From Atkinsonella hypoxylon (taxonomy: Eukaryota; Ascomycota; Sordariomycetes; Hypocreales; Clavicipitaceae), in contig JFHB01000055.1 of NCBI GenBank assembly GCA_000729835.1, positions 1 through 64,000 on the forward strand: 64,000 bases of DNA, given 5' to 3'. Position 1 is the first letter of the stretch, and each line of letters begins with the position of its first letter. Position numbers and translations under genes: made by a program. Below the pieces are notes generated by a model. The model ran no database searches and had not been told where the DNA came from. It was given only the letters and a program-made list of their open reading frames with translations. Below, one piece after another: positions 10,883 through 23,900 of this stretch.

Positions 10883-13800
10883 TTATAGATCGTCAAAGTC
10901 GTCGTCCCATCCTAGTTTATCATAGATCGACGCCTTGTTCAACTGGTTGGCATCGTGAGCTGACAGTGGAGTCTGAATCAAATCAAGCCTAGATACACTT
11001 TTCTTAACTGGTGTAGCTAGGATGGCCTGTGATTGCTTAACTGGTGTAGCCAAGATGTCCTTTGATTGATTCAAAGCAGGCCTGGAGGTCCTGGAGGTAT
11101 TGCCTGTACTTCGAGACAGCCTGTAGTCACCACTACTAGCCGTCTTGATATTGACAAGCGGAGAGGAAGGTGGAATGGCAGGTTCGTCATGAAGACGTCT
11201 AATGAAACCGTCCTGCACGGATGATTCGACTGGTGTTCCGTCAACGTGATCCACAGCTGGCGACACACTATCTGCCAAGGCATCACGATGCATATGTCTG
11301 TGTCCCGTGGATGGAACGACATGTCCCACGCTTGATGGAGGGATCAACTCTTCTTCAGTGCTGATAAGATGCTTGTCTAAACTTGCTTCTGACTTAACTG
11401 TTAACACGTCCTTGAAGCGATTATTGGCTGGCGTAGCCTTGACTTGTACATAAGAAGCTAGAGAGCTTCTTAGCATCCTCCTCCCTCCTGTCGTGGGGGG
11501 TTAGTATTCCGAAGCGTCAAATATGCAAGGCAAAGAATTCCAGCGACTTACTTTTCGCTGACTGGCTTGTTGTTGCCCGGCGCTCGTCTGCCTCTGCCAT
11601 GGCTATGCCAACCACTTCGCGATTTGGCTTTCTTAAAGCCGAAATAGCATCCTTCAGCTCAGCATCTACAAGTGCCTTTTTAGTTGCCTTAATGTCGTAA
11701 ATTTTGCTCGTACTGCTGCTGCGCGATAGTGATGATTGCCGCGGCCGGCCCATCAGTGCTTCTCCCTTTGGGATCTCTTTCAACGACAGAGGTTCGCTGC
11801 CCTCCCGCTTCACTCCTGACAAGGTGGTTGAGGTTGCAGATCTCATAAGAGCAATGGCATTACTGGGACCTCTTGAAATACTGCGGCGGTGCATTTGCTC
11901 CGTCGACAGCTCACGCTGAAGTGTCCGTCTGGCGTTAGGAAAAGCAGGCGGTCGCCTCTTTGCAGCGCCTGGTTTTTGCTCACGCTTGCTTGATGACCGC
12001 GTCAACGACTTTGATATGCTTGGTGATATGATCATGGGCCCACCGAGCTTGCGGCTGATAGCATCGCATAGCTGGGGTAGTCGCGCAGAGAAGCTGGTAA
12101 ATGGTAAGCAATAGTTTCGGGGAACCAACAATGTATCTAAGCCATGAATTTTGTACGTACAAGGGCACAATGACGTCGACGCAAAAGTCCTTCAATGGCT
12201 CCGAGGAAGGTGTCTGCTGTAAAGAGCCATCAGCTGAAGCCTGAGTGGGCTGTGCATCGCCCAAGAGGAGCTGCTCATCTGAGGCTGTGGACTGCCAGAT
12301 TGTGAGACGATCAGCGTGCACATCCACCAACATTGGCAAGTTATGCTTGTTTCTTTTTTTACTAGCCGGAGCCATACTTGTCTCGACAGATTGAGACTCC
12401 GCGCCTAGTAATGTTGGTAAATTTGGATTCAATGCTTGGGAGGCATCACTAAGAGGTTCCAGCGCCAGTATCTCAAGAATCAAGATCATCTGCAATTGAG
12501 TCTCCCTCGTGCGGAGTATGGAAATATGAGACTTGACTTGGGATTCTGGGATAGCAGTACTATCGCTGGTGGGTTCCGGCTTATTTGCATTCCACCACTT
12601 GCGAATGCTTTCATCCTCTTGGGGATACAATGCATCTTTGCCCAGCTTCATCTTCCTAGGTTTGCGTCTTTTCTTGTCACATTCATCCGACGAATCGGCA
12701 AATGTCTTCATTTTAGCAATGACCCCGGGGATAGTCTCACGGTACTTCTTGTCAATCTGCACGGTAGTCAGAACGAGACTTTTTAAAAAGTCGGTCAAAT
12801 CTTCCATCTCCAGATTGGACTCGAGATCCAAGTGAAATGCTGATCGTGCCCGAGACAACGGTCCTTTTGCGAAGTACGCCAGTGAGCCCTAATCAATCAG
12901 GGTTAGCTACATGGTCAACTTAGTGCACTGTCATGAATATCACTCACTATGGACTTATATAGTGCATCAAAATACTGTGCTTGAATATTATTTAGTATTG
13001 ACTCTGCCGTCTGCTGGGACAGAACAGGCATTTCGTTGTCTGAAGGCTTGACCGCTGGGACATTTTTAACGTTCGGGTGACAGTTGGCGGCTACGGTGTC
13101 GTCTAGCCTGGTCTCTGGCGTGGCAAGTTGTGATGGGTGGGAATGCAAAGCGGGACCATCGTATTTGATATCGGCCTCTAGTGACGGTTGAGGCTTCGAC
13201 TTCTTCCTCACAAGATTTTGGATAGCTTCGATGGCCGCCCGTTTCTTCTTGAGTTCCCTATGGAGGTTTGGTGTTGTCAATATCGCATCGGACTTCGCAT
13301 CTCGTTGATTTTGTTCCCGAGAAATAAGGCGGCTACGACAAAGTGCTGTCGAGTATCTTGCCAAGTTCACCAAATCGACCCAGGAGCCCAGTTTGCACAT
13401 GGCATACAGACCGTCGTCCTGGCGCTCGAGTGCATATGCGGTTCCCGTGGAGTCGTGCCTTGCTATCACAACCGTGGGAGCAGAACCAAGTCGCGATTCT
13501 AGGTCGAGAATCTTGACGTGGCACTCCACGAAACGGGACTGAGAGAATGCACTAGCCGGCGCCGACAGATCCAGACTAGAAAGGGGAAGATTCTCTCTTG
13601 GAAGAACCATCAGTGGTAACAAAGTGCGAGGCTGCACCTGGATGTTGGGAGGATGAGGCTGTCATGTTCTTGGTCAGCTGTGCCAGTTTGCAGTGACGCA
13701 TCCTTGCAGACGAGCACAGGCTGCTCAGAGTGGCGGGCCTACCTTGACCGTGATGGCAGGATTGAGCAAATGATCCATGGCAGTAGAACTTGCTCGTTTC

Positions 13801-13922
13801 CCGGCGCGTTCATCGGGCGAGACGCTGCCGGTCCGACGGTTCAAGCTGCCATCAGAACTAGGTGTCAGGATGCCGGACCGTGGACGCAACGCGTCGGCGT
13901 CGAGTGCAGCGGACGAGGACAT
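10883..13922 (-). CDS. SLD3: DNA replication regulator Sld3
   Basis: Sld3 loads Cdc45 at licensed origins and is a CDK target that fires replication. Exons: 13922-13743, 13658-12948, 12888-12161, 12093-11552 and 11487-10883, 921 aa, with introns of 84, 59, 67 and 64 nt. The amino terminus has the fungal Sld3 pattern RSGILTPSSDGSLN. The centre carries GSLAYFAKGPLSRARSAFH, then VDVIVPFFSARLPQLCDAIS followed by KLGGPM. The last residues, IYDKLGWDDDFDDL, are the characteristic Sld3 end. Repeats ATPVK near the end look like S/T-P sites. Start choice: the ATG at 13922 gives the usual short leader. An in-frame ATG at 13946 would add eight residues and cannot be excluded. Confidence 0.93.
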
Positions 13923-16060
13923 GCATGAATAGGTAAGGAGACTCATTCGTCATGAGGCATGGTGGCTGATTGGGAACTTTCTTCGGAGAGAAGGCTGGAA
14001 GAAAGTGACGGTCGGTCAGCCAGTAGTTATGATACAGACAAGATGATTGTATGAAAAATGGGCGTGTTCGTAGGGCTGCTGGTGGGCCGCGACACACTCG
14101 TGCTGAGCAACGCGTTGATGAACCAGACACGACCAGTTGACGGCTATGAGCCTATGACGTCGGGCCCGGCCCTGTGGGAATTTGCGGGTTCGTCGCTGGT
14201 CCAAGTCTGGTTGGTGCATGAAAAAAAGCACTGACCAGAAGCGTGCAGTGGCACCCTTGAATGATTTTGCAAATCTACTTGCAGGAGTAGTCTAAGCCAA
14301 TTAGATATCAGCTTAGAAATTAGCAAGAAATAAATTAGAAAAAAATACATATACTTTAACTCAGGGGTAAATTATATGGAAAAAATAAGTCTCTGCGGGG
14401 TAGTGCTTAATCTCTGCATGTTCTCCTGTACCTCTCTAACTAACAGCAGTAGCCACGCGTTCTCCCTACGCCAATTACAGCTGTTGACGAGTACCAAAAA
14501 GTGGATCAAGTATCTTTGTAAAATAAAACACGGGTCGGAATGTACATGTATGTATGTATGTATGTATGTAACCTTTCCCACTTAAATCCAAAAAGGCTTC
14601 AAGATTTGCATTGCACTCTGGTCCTGTCTGCAAGACAAGCATTGCATCCCATGACCCCATGACCATTGATGCTCGTTCCACAGGCGCAATTAACCCAGGC
14701 TTGCACCTAGCTCAGAGGTAGGTAGGTACCTATGCCGACCACGGTGCCACCCTGTTCTCCCATTCAAGTCAAAAAGACTTGTTGTCCCTTCTTATCACTC
14801 CCCCCCCCCACACGGAGACGCCGCGAACAACCAAGCCTCTCACAATGCCGCCCCAATCGCTGCGAAAGCTCAACATGGCTGCGCCCACAAAAACCCTCTT
14901 TCAGCATCCAGCAAAACAAGAACAGAAAACACCAGACATTTGTTATCGTCCCGGCTCAACATAAACTCAACATGCGTGCTACTCAACACCTGACAACGGC
15001 CAGGCGGTCCTAACCTAACGAGAATGTTACCCTGACCACCACGTAATCCCGAAAACCCCTTGCCCTCTGCCCAGAATCGCCGACCTTCATACGAGTCGCC
15101 TATCTTGTCTCCCCCTCTTTTGCTATGCACCCATTCGCAGATGCATATCAGTACAAACAAGGATGATGCAGTTCTTCGTGCCGACGCCTTCCCCCTCAGA
15201 ACCCATTCGCCATGGAGTAGCCAATGCTTGAATTCGAACTATCCATGTCAAGTCACCCACTTGTCTCTTTGCTTCCCATGATTGCAAGCTTCCAAGAAAA
15301 GGAGAGGCGTGCAAATCAACTTCAAGTGTGAGCCGGTGATGCATGCCATTAGACCGTATCAACCATCTGCACACAGCCCACTTTTTCTTCTCCTTAAACC
15401 ATGATGAGGCATGTCTGATTACACAGAACACATGTGTCTTGACATGAAATGAGGCAGAGGGACGAAAATGACATGCACTTACCTGAATCTGTCTGGCAGC
15501 ATTTACGCACCATTTGTGGTCCATCATATCCGCCGCGCATCAAGATATATGGTAAGAGAAGATTGAACCCTAAACGAGGGCCTGTTCTATCTCGTCACGT
15601 AGAAACAAATTGGAGGTTGGGATGCTCGTTTGTCTTCAGGTGGATTTCCACAATGCCTTGAAATTTGCATCTTATCATGCTTGCTTCAAGATGAAAGCAA
15701 AAAAGCTAGATAGGCCAGCCAGCCCCGCTCTCTAATAGTACCAATACACGACTCACTCAAGCCTCCAAGAGACACAATCGTCGTAAATATGCTATGTGCT
15801 GTTCCCATGGGTATTACCTCGCCCCATTAATATACCAAAGCGCCAATCATTTACAATAAATGTTTTGAAATCAAAATAATCATATCCCAAATCCCCCTTT
15901 GATGTACTATGCGTTAAATACGCTGCCTTCCCTGAGAAGCAAGGGCCGAACCTGACCAGATGCACCTTTTTCTCAGATGCTGTTGAGGAAGGAATAGACC
16001 ACAAACGAAATCCAGGTCGTGACTTTTTGTTGTTGGGAATGTTGTCTGGGGTAAAAAGTG
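13923..16060. other. Intergenic region SLD3 / homeobox gene
   Basis: 2.1 kb without a supported gene. Contents: SLD3 promoter DNA next to 13923, an AT-rich patch near 14280-14370, an ATGT tetranucleotide run at 14546-14570, a GGTAGGTAGGTACC motif near 14714, and presumably the 3' UTR of the homeobox gene near 15500-16060. Confidence 0.45.
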
Positions 16061-17673
16061 TCAGTTATCCATATTGTTGTTGAGACTCAGGTACCGCTGA
16101 TGAGTGTTCGACGATGTGGATAACGTGGACGGTGATAGGTCTGACCAGCTGCAGTCCGAGTTGCCATCATTGCCACCATAGCCAAAGCAGGACTGGTCCA
16201 TCTGGATAGGGTACATGGGCGCCACATGTTGACCCAAGCATTGGTGACTATTGGAACCATAGTTGGCGAACATGGCAGCGTTGCTGGCCATGGGCATGCT
16301 TGTTTGCAGCCTGCCCAGGCCCGGAGTGACCAGCACCTCATCTGAGATGGAACCCTCATATCCAAGACCGAGATTGAACAGCCCGTCTGAGAAACCCGGG
16401 GTGGTGGGCGGCGTGCGCAAGGTAGGATCCGAGAGGAAAACCTCGGGAGGAGTGTACTTGCCGTTCAGGGTGTAGAGAGTGGGGATGCCCATAGGCCCTT
16501 GTGGTTGCAAGGTGATAGGCGTATCGGGCGTAGGGGGAGCTGCGGAGCCATGGCGACCTGCTGCATGAGGTGATGTACGTCGATTGAAAAAGCCAACAGA
16601 ATTTCCGTCAGAAGATGGACTTCGAGGGGTGACCACGGATTTCGTAGCGCGTGCGAATTTTGCGTTGGACGAAACCTTTCTCATGGCGGCCGCTTTACCT
16701 CCTTTCCCAAGAGTGTCGTTGGCTCGGGTGGTGTAGGATTCGCTTCGACCTCCGCCGATGGATAGTGGAGCGGGTCGTCGGTTCCGGCGAGAAGCAATAT
16801 TGATTCCATTAGGTGACGCGACGTCAGAATCATCGGCCAGAGGTGAAGAACTAGCACTGAAATCCACATCATAGTTGTCGTAGCCTTCGACACTCTGCTG
16901 AATGCGTTCTGTTCCTGACAACTGAGTAAAAAACTCGCGACTGGCCATATTTGTATTGGCATTCAGCACCGAGCACCCCGAAGTGGAAAGATAATTGTCC
17001 TCTTCACCATGTTCGTGTTTGATGGAAAAGGGGAGCGGAGAGACCAGGTCAGAATCGGTGATTTGATCAGAAACAGACTGCTCCGATGGCGATTGGGACG
17101 CATCAGGATAATGTTGCGAGGTGGAGGCAGGTTGGGGAAAGGGCGCGCTTGAGGCGACAAGGTCGCGTTGGCAGCTCTTCTCTGGTTGGCAGCCCTCCCC
17201 AGACTCAGCTTGCTCTTTCTCCAGTCGCTGCTGGGCTTCATATTCCCTCATGTTGTTTTCCTTCTTCTCACGGGCTCGTCTGTTCTGGAACCAGTTCTGT
17301 CATAGACAGCAGTCAGCACACCTGGCCGCAAGGATACGCGGATAATGGGTCCCAAGTCACTTACATTGATTCGAGCATTGTCTACTCTCATCGACTCAGC
17401 GAGAGTCTTCTTGGTGGAGCTGCTCGGTTTGTGATTCTTTTGAAACTCGGCCTCCAGGATCTCGACCTCTTCCTTCGAAAGTCGGGGTTTGGATTCGGTC
17501 GTTCTCGACATTTGTTGTTGATGCTGGACGAGACGGTTGTGGTGGGTTTGGTATGTCTCCAATGAGTCGGCAAGATAGGAGGGGTAATTAGAGAACTGAG
17601 AGTAGTTCGAGAATTGATCTGACATGCTTGGATAAGCCCAAGAGGGCCATTGAGATTGGCTGAAAGGCCCCAT
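16061..17673 (-). CDS. Homeobox transcription factor, HTF1-like
   Basis: Nuclear DNA-binding regulator. Exons 17673-17365 and 17296-16061 are joined through a 68 nt intron that splits the homeodomain between helix 2 and the recognition helix, 514 aa. The homeodomain covers residues about 62-118. KPRLSKEEVEILEAEFQKNH forms its start, and NNWFQNRRAREKK its recognition helix, with Q50 and N51. The amino terminus is short and rich in Tyr, Ser and Gln. The carboxy half is low-complexity with several SP and TP motifs and a late run of Asn. The arrangement resembles the HTF1/PAH1 homeobox proteins that control phialide and conidium formation in Sordariomycetes (family knowledge; orthology is inferred). 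The ATG at 17673 is preferred. The frame stays open to 17925 but that extension does not look like protein. A 2.7 kb element-poor leader and the gene desert lie upstream. Confidence 0.88.
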
Positions 17674-18536
17674 AATGTAAAGAGTGATAGGCTTGTAACT
17701 GGACCAGCAGCAATTTCTTGTGACCGTGGTCTGGGAAAGCGGTACTTTGTTGTTGTAAGAGAGCAAGGAATAGTAATGGATAGTGGTGGTGATGGTGGGA
17801 GAGCGGCTTATGGTTTGCCTTGATGATCGGTAACCTTGGAGGAAAGGTTGGGAAACAGAGCTACCGGAACTAGTATTGAAGATATATATCTTCAATGGTA
17901 AAGCGTCGATGCCGTCTCTGGTCACTACGTATTCGAAGAGCCAAAGGGTAGACGAGAAGAATGAAGACCAAGACTATCGAAAAGGGTGCAAGATATATAT
18001 AAGACAAGATGTCTGTGATGCCTCGTTGGTGACGATGTTTACTCAAGGGAGTAGAAGATGGTTGACTCGGAGGAAGGGGCCAGACGAGGCTGTACATATG
18101 TATATAGCGTCCGAGGGTCGAGTCTGCCTGTCCCGGCATTAGGCTAGGCCCTTTGCATCGTGGGCAGCGAGATGGCGTGTGTGGAAGCGATGCACAACCA
18201 CAGACTGGTCCAGGCCAGGGTGACGCGAGGCGAGCATTGACTCCTGCTGCGGTTACGGTTGACGGGCATTATGGAGCATGCTGAGACATTGAACCAGGAG
18301 CCTGGGGAGAGCCCAGAAGAACAGTTGTGGCGGCAGCTCCGGATGACAATTTGTGTTTTTTTTTTTTTTTGGGGCTGCTTGGCTGCTTGCCTGCTTGGCT
18401 GCTGCTCTGGGGGTTAAGGAAAGAGTGGGTGGGCTCGAGACGGTAGACGCGCGCGCGGGTGACAGATTTCAAGAAGGGTTGTGCCTTGTGCGTTGGCGGG
18501 CTGGCTCCGTCGTGGAATTTGTCGCTCAGTTGGGTA

Positions 18537-18597
18537 GGTGCTGGGTGCTGGGTGCTGGGTGCTGGGTGCTGGTTGCCGGTTGCTGGTTGCCGGTTGC
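18537..18597. repeat. 7 bp minisatellite
   Basis: GGTGCTG is repeated about five times and then decays into alternating GGTTGCC and GGTTGCT units. Confidence 0.9.
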
Positions 18598-19030
18598 AAG
18601 CGGCTTGCGCAGGACAAGGGTGTGGAGGACGATGCAAGACGCACCACGCGCCCCAGCCCAAAGGTAGCCAGGGGCGTCGTGAGGGCTCTGGGCCCAGAGC
18701 AGCTAGCAAGCTAGCAAGCATGGTGCTGCGTGCTGGTGCTGCGTGTTGTGTGAGGCACGATGCGGGTTCGACGAGTTGCGCGTCTGGATCTTCACGTTGC
18801 CGGTCCAGGCACGCCTCTTGAGTTGCCTCCTGAGTTGCCTCCCGATCCCCCTCCCCCCACCAACCCGAGTGGGTAGAGGGTTAGAGGGTGTGAGAGGAGC
18901 ACAAACGATGGGCCAGGGCCGCATGAGCAGCGGCATGGGTAAACGAGCAGCACGACGTTGCACAGCTGCCGCGGTGGCGGCGTCAGCTCTGGCCAGTGAG
19001 AGAGCATCCCTAGGGGGCCAACTCCCTCAG

Positions 19031-19090
19031 TAAGGAGGGCCAAGGAGGGCTAAGGAGGGCTAAGGAGGGCTAAGGAGGGCTAAGGAGGGC
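19031..19090. repeat. 10 bp tandem repeat
   Basis: Six head-to-tail copies of TAAGGAGGGC. Only the second copy has a change (first base C). The purine strand is entirely A/G except for one T and one C per unit. Confidence 0.95.
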
Positions 19091-20363
19091 TGCGGGCGGT
19101 CTTGGGGCCTTCGGGCCTTTCCCTTCAGTCCCCTCACCGCCCCCTCCTCCCAATACCTCCTCCTCCTTGTTCTCAAGTTGCCAAATGATGGAACCGCGGG
19201 CGCGTTAAACGAGTTCTAATTACGACCTTTTCTTTATTTCTTGTTTTTTTTGCCTCGACATTCTTCGGGGCCATCGAGTCTAGAGCCCCTTGCCATCACC
19301 GTGGGACCCTTGGCGTGCTCGTGTGCTGTAGGGATCGCATGGCCATGGCGCAGCGCAGACGCGATGGCATCAAGGGATGAAAATCGATCACCTTGTTTCT
19401 GTGTCATGCAACAATACCTGTGGCTCTGAACCTGCCTATGCAGGTTGTTGCAGACAGGGGCGTCAGACGACTGTTGCCGCTGCGCAAGCAATGTATGAAC
19501 GACTCTCACAATGGCATTGACCAAGCTTAATTTTCTTTTCTTGATCCTGCACGATGGTTACCGCATGGATTTGCCCTAAGCGTTGTCACCTTAACGTTAC
19601 ATCCACGTTTTTAATGCTAGGAAAGAATCAAGATGAAATCCCAGTCGGCGGGTTTGAAGATGCCGCGAAGAGCTGGCATGAGCCTGCCCATTACAGCCAA
19701 GAAGAAGTGTGGGAGCCAAGCATCAACCAGACAGACCGTTAACAGCCTCACGGCTTCCCCTCTCGCACAGGGGATACTGGTGCACAGAGATATCTGGTGT
19801 TATAAGCATGCACATCTTTGAGTCACGGCTGGAATCTGTGCGCTTCCACCACTCGCTCGCCCTCATGCCTCGTGTTCAAGGTCTGCTGTATGAGAGGTAC
19901 GATGCCTCATGACAACTTTTGATGCAGCTGATAGGTAACAACGGCGGCGCTTTGCGGCAGCGGATGCGGGCTGGTGCGTCGACGCAACTGAACTGACAAG
20001 GTTCAAATGCTGTCTGGCTGTAGTTGGGTTGCGCAATGTACTGCCAGAGTGCCGGGGGCTTATTACGCCCAAGGAAGAGAGTGTGGATGCGACGGGGCGG
20101 TCATGCCGCTGTTGCTCTCGAGTCCCCCACGCTGCTGCAGGTGTGAGTGGGAACGGCGATTGGGTGACAACCCGAAACAGAATTTCGGCCTTGCCAGTTG
20201 TACCCTGGACATGAACAAATGATCAACAGAAGATACCCCAGCCTCCAGAAACAGCACCTCATCGCCTCCATTAATGCTGTTATTGCTCATGTCATTTTCT
20301 ATTCATCGACCAGACGCCTAAGCACGTTAAGCACGTCTTAGAGGGGATGCGCCTTTGAGTACG

Positions 20364-20737
20364 TAAACGCGCCGCAACGGATTTTTGAACACGCAGCAGC
20401 AAATAAGCCCAAAACGGACGGGGTACCTCCGCATACTAATTTCTATTGCAGAGGTATCCCCTTAATTTCACATTAACAATATAAACTTAAAGAAGTATCT
20501 TTATATAAATTAGGGTAAAATAGAATACCCCCTTCTTTTCACGCAGAATACAGAAAGTATCTTTATATATATATATTAGTATAGAAAAGTACCTCCTTAT
20601 TACTGTATCTCTATTTGCTTAAAATTTCAAGGGGGAATTATGGAAGGTACCTCTGCATAGAAATTAGTATGCGGAGGTACCACGTCCTTTTTGGGCTTAT
20701 TTGCTGCTGCGTGTTCAAAAATCCGTTGCTGCGTTTA
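20364..20737. mobile_element. MITE-like element with about 90 bp inverted arms
   Basis: The left arm 20364-20458 and the right arm 20646-20737 are reverse complements with only a few mismatches and small indels. The shared core starts GCAACGGATTTTTGAACACG and continues through GGTACCTCCGCATAC. The spacer of about 187 bp is very AT-rich and has the motif GTATCTTTATATA twice. The element has no coding capacity. TA dinucleotides sit at both outer ends (TAAACGC and GCGTTTA), which would fit a Tc1/mariner-type TA target duplication. This is an inference, since TA is common by chance. Confidence 0.85.
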
Positions 20738-20799
20738 TTGCAGCTCGCGTGATCCTGATGCTGATAAATGGGTCATGGTGCGGCACGCAGGCACGGGGG

Positions 20800-20855
20800 G
20801 GTCAAATTTTATGACGGGTCCCAAGGAGACCAGCGGGTTGCGGGACCCCGCGTGG
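20800..20855 (+). repeat. Copy of a dispersed short repeat
   Basis: GTCAAATTTTATGACGGGTC followed 20-odd bases later by GGGTTGCGGGACCC. A similar unit lies at 25833-25895, and a third, partial copy starts near 24487 (GTCAAATTTCGTGACAGGTC). The GGGTCC and GGGACCC parts are mutually inverted, so this could be the end or whole of a small element. Confidence 0.5.
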
Positions 20856-20860
20856 GGCAG

Positions 20861-20942
20861 GACGAATGGACGGACGGACGAATGGACGAATGGACAAATG
20901 CACAAATGCACAAATGCACAAATGCACAAATGCACAAATGCA
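20861..20942. repeat. 8 bp minisatellite
   Basis: Starts as GACGAATG/GACGGACG units and becomes a clean run of CACAAATG (about five copies), ending at 20942. It lies 120 bp from the MITE-like element. Confidence 0.9.
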
Positions 20943-23900
20943 ATTCCCAGCGTGCATGCAGGCGTACACCAACGACTTCTGAAGATACATGATTAGTCGA
21001 AACCTTCGAGAGCCTGGCAGACAAATCTGTTCGAATGCCAATGCCGTTGGCATCCAGGACTAAGCCGAATCCGCTAGAATGCATTCTCCTTCATGATGTC
21101 GTCAGCCCTTCACTTGTCTGTACCTAGGTACCTAGTGGCTCGCTGGGCAAATCTCGACAGGTCCTAACCAGGGCTGCTGTTAGCCTGGTCCCCCCTAGCC
21201 TGTCTGCGTCTGCCCCGCTAGTTAGCTTGTCTACCCTGGGTGCCTCTAGGTAGGTGCCTAGCCTAGGACTGTGGTCACGGGACCCACCCAGATTTGATGA
21301 TACCTGGGGATACCATGCTTGAGCCAGGGCTCGCACGATCGTGGTGGTGCTTGAAAGAAGTACCGACCTCTGGGCACCTTTTTGTAAGCCCGGACGGAAA
21401 TTTCTGTGACTTCTTTCACAACTCGTCAAAAAAGAAAGCCTTGACATCTCCCACTATATTTCTGGTGCCTCGTTTTCGTTTTTGCCTTGGTAGTTCTTTA
21501 TTTCTTCCTTTCTTTCCTTTTTTTCCACACGTCCCCAGCAACCACCATCTTGTTCACGCCTCCAGAGCTTCCTTCTTCCATCGTCCTTGGCATTGATGAC
21601 TGTTAAAATTTTTTATGCATTTTATGCATGCCAAAGGCGCCATGATTTGCCACCAGGCTCCTTACAGACTTCTATCCTTCTTGGCGAAATACTGGTCATC
21701 TTCGTATTCCATATGTATGTCTGTATGAGTTTGTGTATATTTCTTTGCCTCATGTTATTTGAGTTTATATAATGCCTCACCCTGCCAAGTTTCGTGGATT
21801 ATGTATGATCAAGTCGGGTGGCAGATGTGCGAGCCGAGTGGCCTAGCTGCAAGCCACCCCTAATTGAACTGCTGTATGGATGATGTTTTAGCAAATCATA
21901 GCTAAGCCTACCTCGGTGGCTCGCAGCTGGGCAACCCAACTTAGTACTCCGTATAGATCTTGTTTTTTTTTCTAGCGTCGATAGCGAACGGTGCTGTTGA
22001 TCCTAGTCAGGCCACTTTCCTTGCCATGCGGGTGTCAGGCAAAATTGAGCTAGATGCCATGGGAGTCCATGCAACCCTCCGTAATTTTGTAATTCCGAGG
22101 CCAACACCGGAAACGGCGGAGCTGAAATGCCTCAGTCGCTTGCTTCAGCCATGCCACAGGTGAGCCGGAAAATTGTGCAACATGTTCTCTTCTGCTTCGC
22201 CATGCTGTGCGGTATTCTCGAAAAGAAAACATTGGATCTTGATAATGTTTGACCATTTTCCTTCCGAAGCTTATTGTTGCTTTGAACCGTTGCGCTGGGA
22301 TTCGTCCACCATCGCGGTTGAGTTTGTCAATACCTGGCCAACCATTCGCACGTGCTTGCGTACCTCTCCGTACCCTGTTGGAAGCATTCTTAGTGTAATC
22401 AAACGTGCGAACAACTGATTTCGTTCAGAAAATCGCCACAAAATGGCAAAAACGGCGTACTTCGCGTTGTCTAGCGCAACTCGGTTACCGCCAGCTTGGT
22501 CCAGGGTCCAGCAGCCAGTGTACATCTCAAGTCTGTAATGCCCAAGGCTTGATACGTCCAGCTTAAATGGATTCAATCGTTCATGCCAGTAAGCGGTGTA
22601 CAGGCAGGCCACTGCACTTGGCGACACTCCATGACGGCCACGATAACACAGGGTATCAGAGGCACCCATGAACCAGACAACAGTAAGCCGGGTACGGAAT
22701 ACAGTACCAACACAACTTAGCGCTCTTTGCTCTGGCATGACAACTGAGACAATGTGGTTAAACTTGCGTCCCCTGCCTCCCCATCGTTCCACCGGCTAAA
22801 TCTCCCGTCTCGCGAAGCGCGCGCGGCAACCTCCAGAGCTATCTCTGGAAAGCAGCGGGCCAGTATCCCCATCGGGCTCGGTCGCCGAGGCAAGGGTGCT
22901 CCAAGGACACAGGCGCACGCGCCTGACAATTTAATCGAGCCCAGAAGGTCTCATAAAAGTGGCTAGAGACCGTGACGGTGGGCGGGTCGTCAGTCTCGAT
23001 TAATTAGTCAACACCTTGAGGCGGTCTAAGCCCGTTGATCTCAAGCGCACTGGTCCACCACGTCGATGCTGCCACGATCAAGCCACTACCCAAGCGCACG
23101 GTGACATAAGGCCCACAAATTAACCGAGCCACATGAAGGTCCACATACGGCTGTCATGGGTAAGCCTCCATGGCCCGATGAAATGGAATGGTCGATGGCT
23201 TGGTAGACGACGCGTCGCCTCATTAACTAACTCCTTGACATTCTATTCCGTACGTCAAAGGCCTTATAATCCATCACCTTACTTACGAACATGGGAGTAA
23301 CATCGCGCCTTGAACCCCGGCCTCGAAATGGTCGGGGCTAGCTTTTGGCAGCTTCGCTTATGACAGCTTCTAATTGGCTGATCCTAGCTAGCTACTTCCC
23401 ACTGTCTTGTCCCACCCCAACCAGTGAATGTGCATTTGTATTCCGTATTGCGTGTTGAACTCACCATCTTCAGCATCATGAGATGAACACCCATCGTGCC
23501 ACGCGTCCTAGCAGCCCCCTCCCTGCCTGCTGGTCGGATGTTGATTGCAGATGCCGCGCATCTTTGGATGCCCCACCACTTGCTGCCGCCTCACGGGAAA
23601 GATTCTGAAAGGCTGAATCCCCATCCTGTCATAGGCTGAGGTGAGATCCGTCTCAAGGTTGTTGCATTCAGCAATAACTCATTTCGGTGGGAGCAAAGAA
23701 AAAACGAGGCTGGCTGACTTCCCGATAGAGTGTACACTAAACTCACGAAACAATATAGTCTGGAACGATTCTAACTTCAGGTGGACCTGTTCATCAATGT
23801 AGCTGGCCTGCTGAGGCAGTTGCAGTCAACCTTGTCTACGAAGTAGCGTGGGGTAAAAACAACGTGCAAGCTCCATCTCGGCAACTAGCTTATGTTAAGC

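Larger units (their letters stand above)
17674..20363. other. Upstream region of the homeobox gene
   Basis: 2.7 kb with no supported gene. It contains a T run near 18357-18371, the 7 bp tandem at 18537-18597 and the 10 bp tandem at 19031-19090. Long upstream regions are usual for fungal developmental regulators, so part of this is probably promoter and leader. Open frames over the G/T-rich stretches come from low complexity. Confidence 0.4.

Noticed and set aside
17674..17925. Upstream extension of the homeobox protein
   Set aside because: The frame is open but reads like pyrimidine-rich leader DNA. The ATG at 17673 starts the conserved-looking leader.
20861..20942. CRISPR-like array
   Set aside because: Units are contiguous 8 bp tandem copies with no spacers, in a fungal nuclear sequence. 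The same applies to the other tandem runs.
22271..22792. 173-codon open frame on the minus strand in the gene desert
   Set aside because: Longest frame of the desert but no family resemblance, no supporting intron signals and no coding-like composition. I could not separate it from chance.
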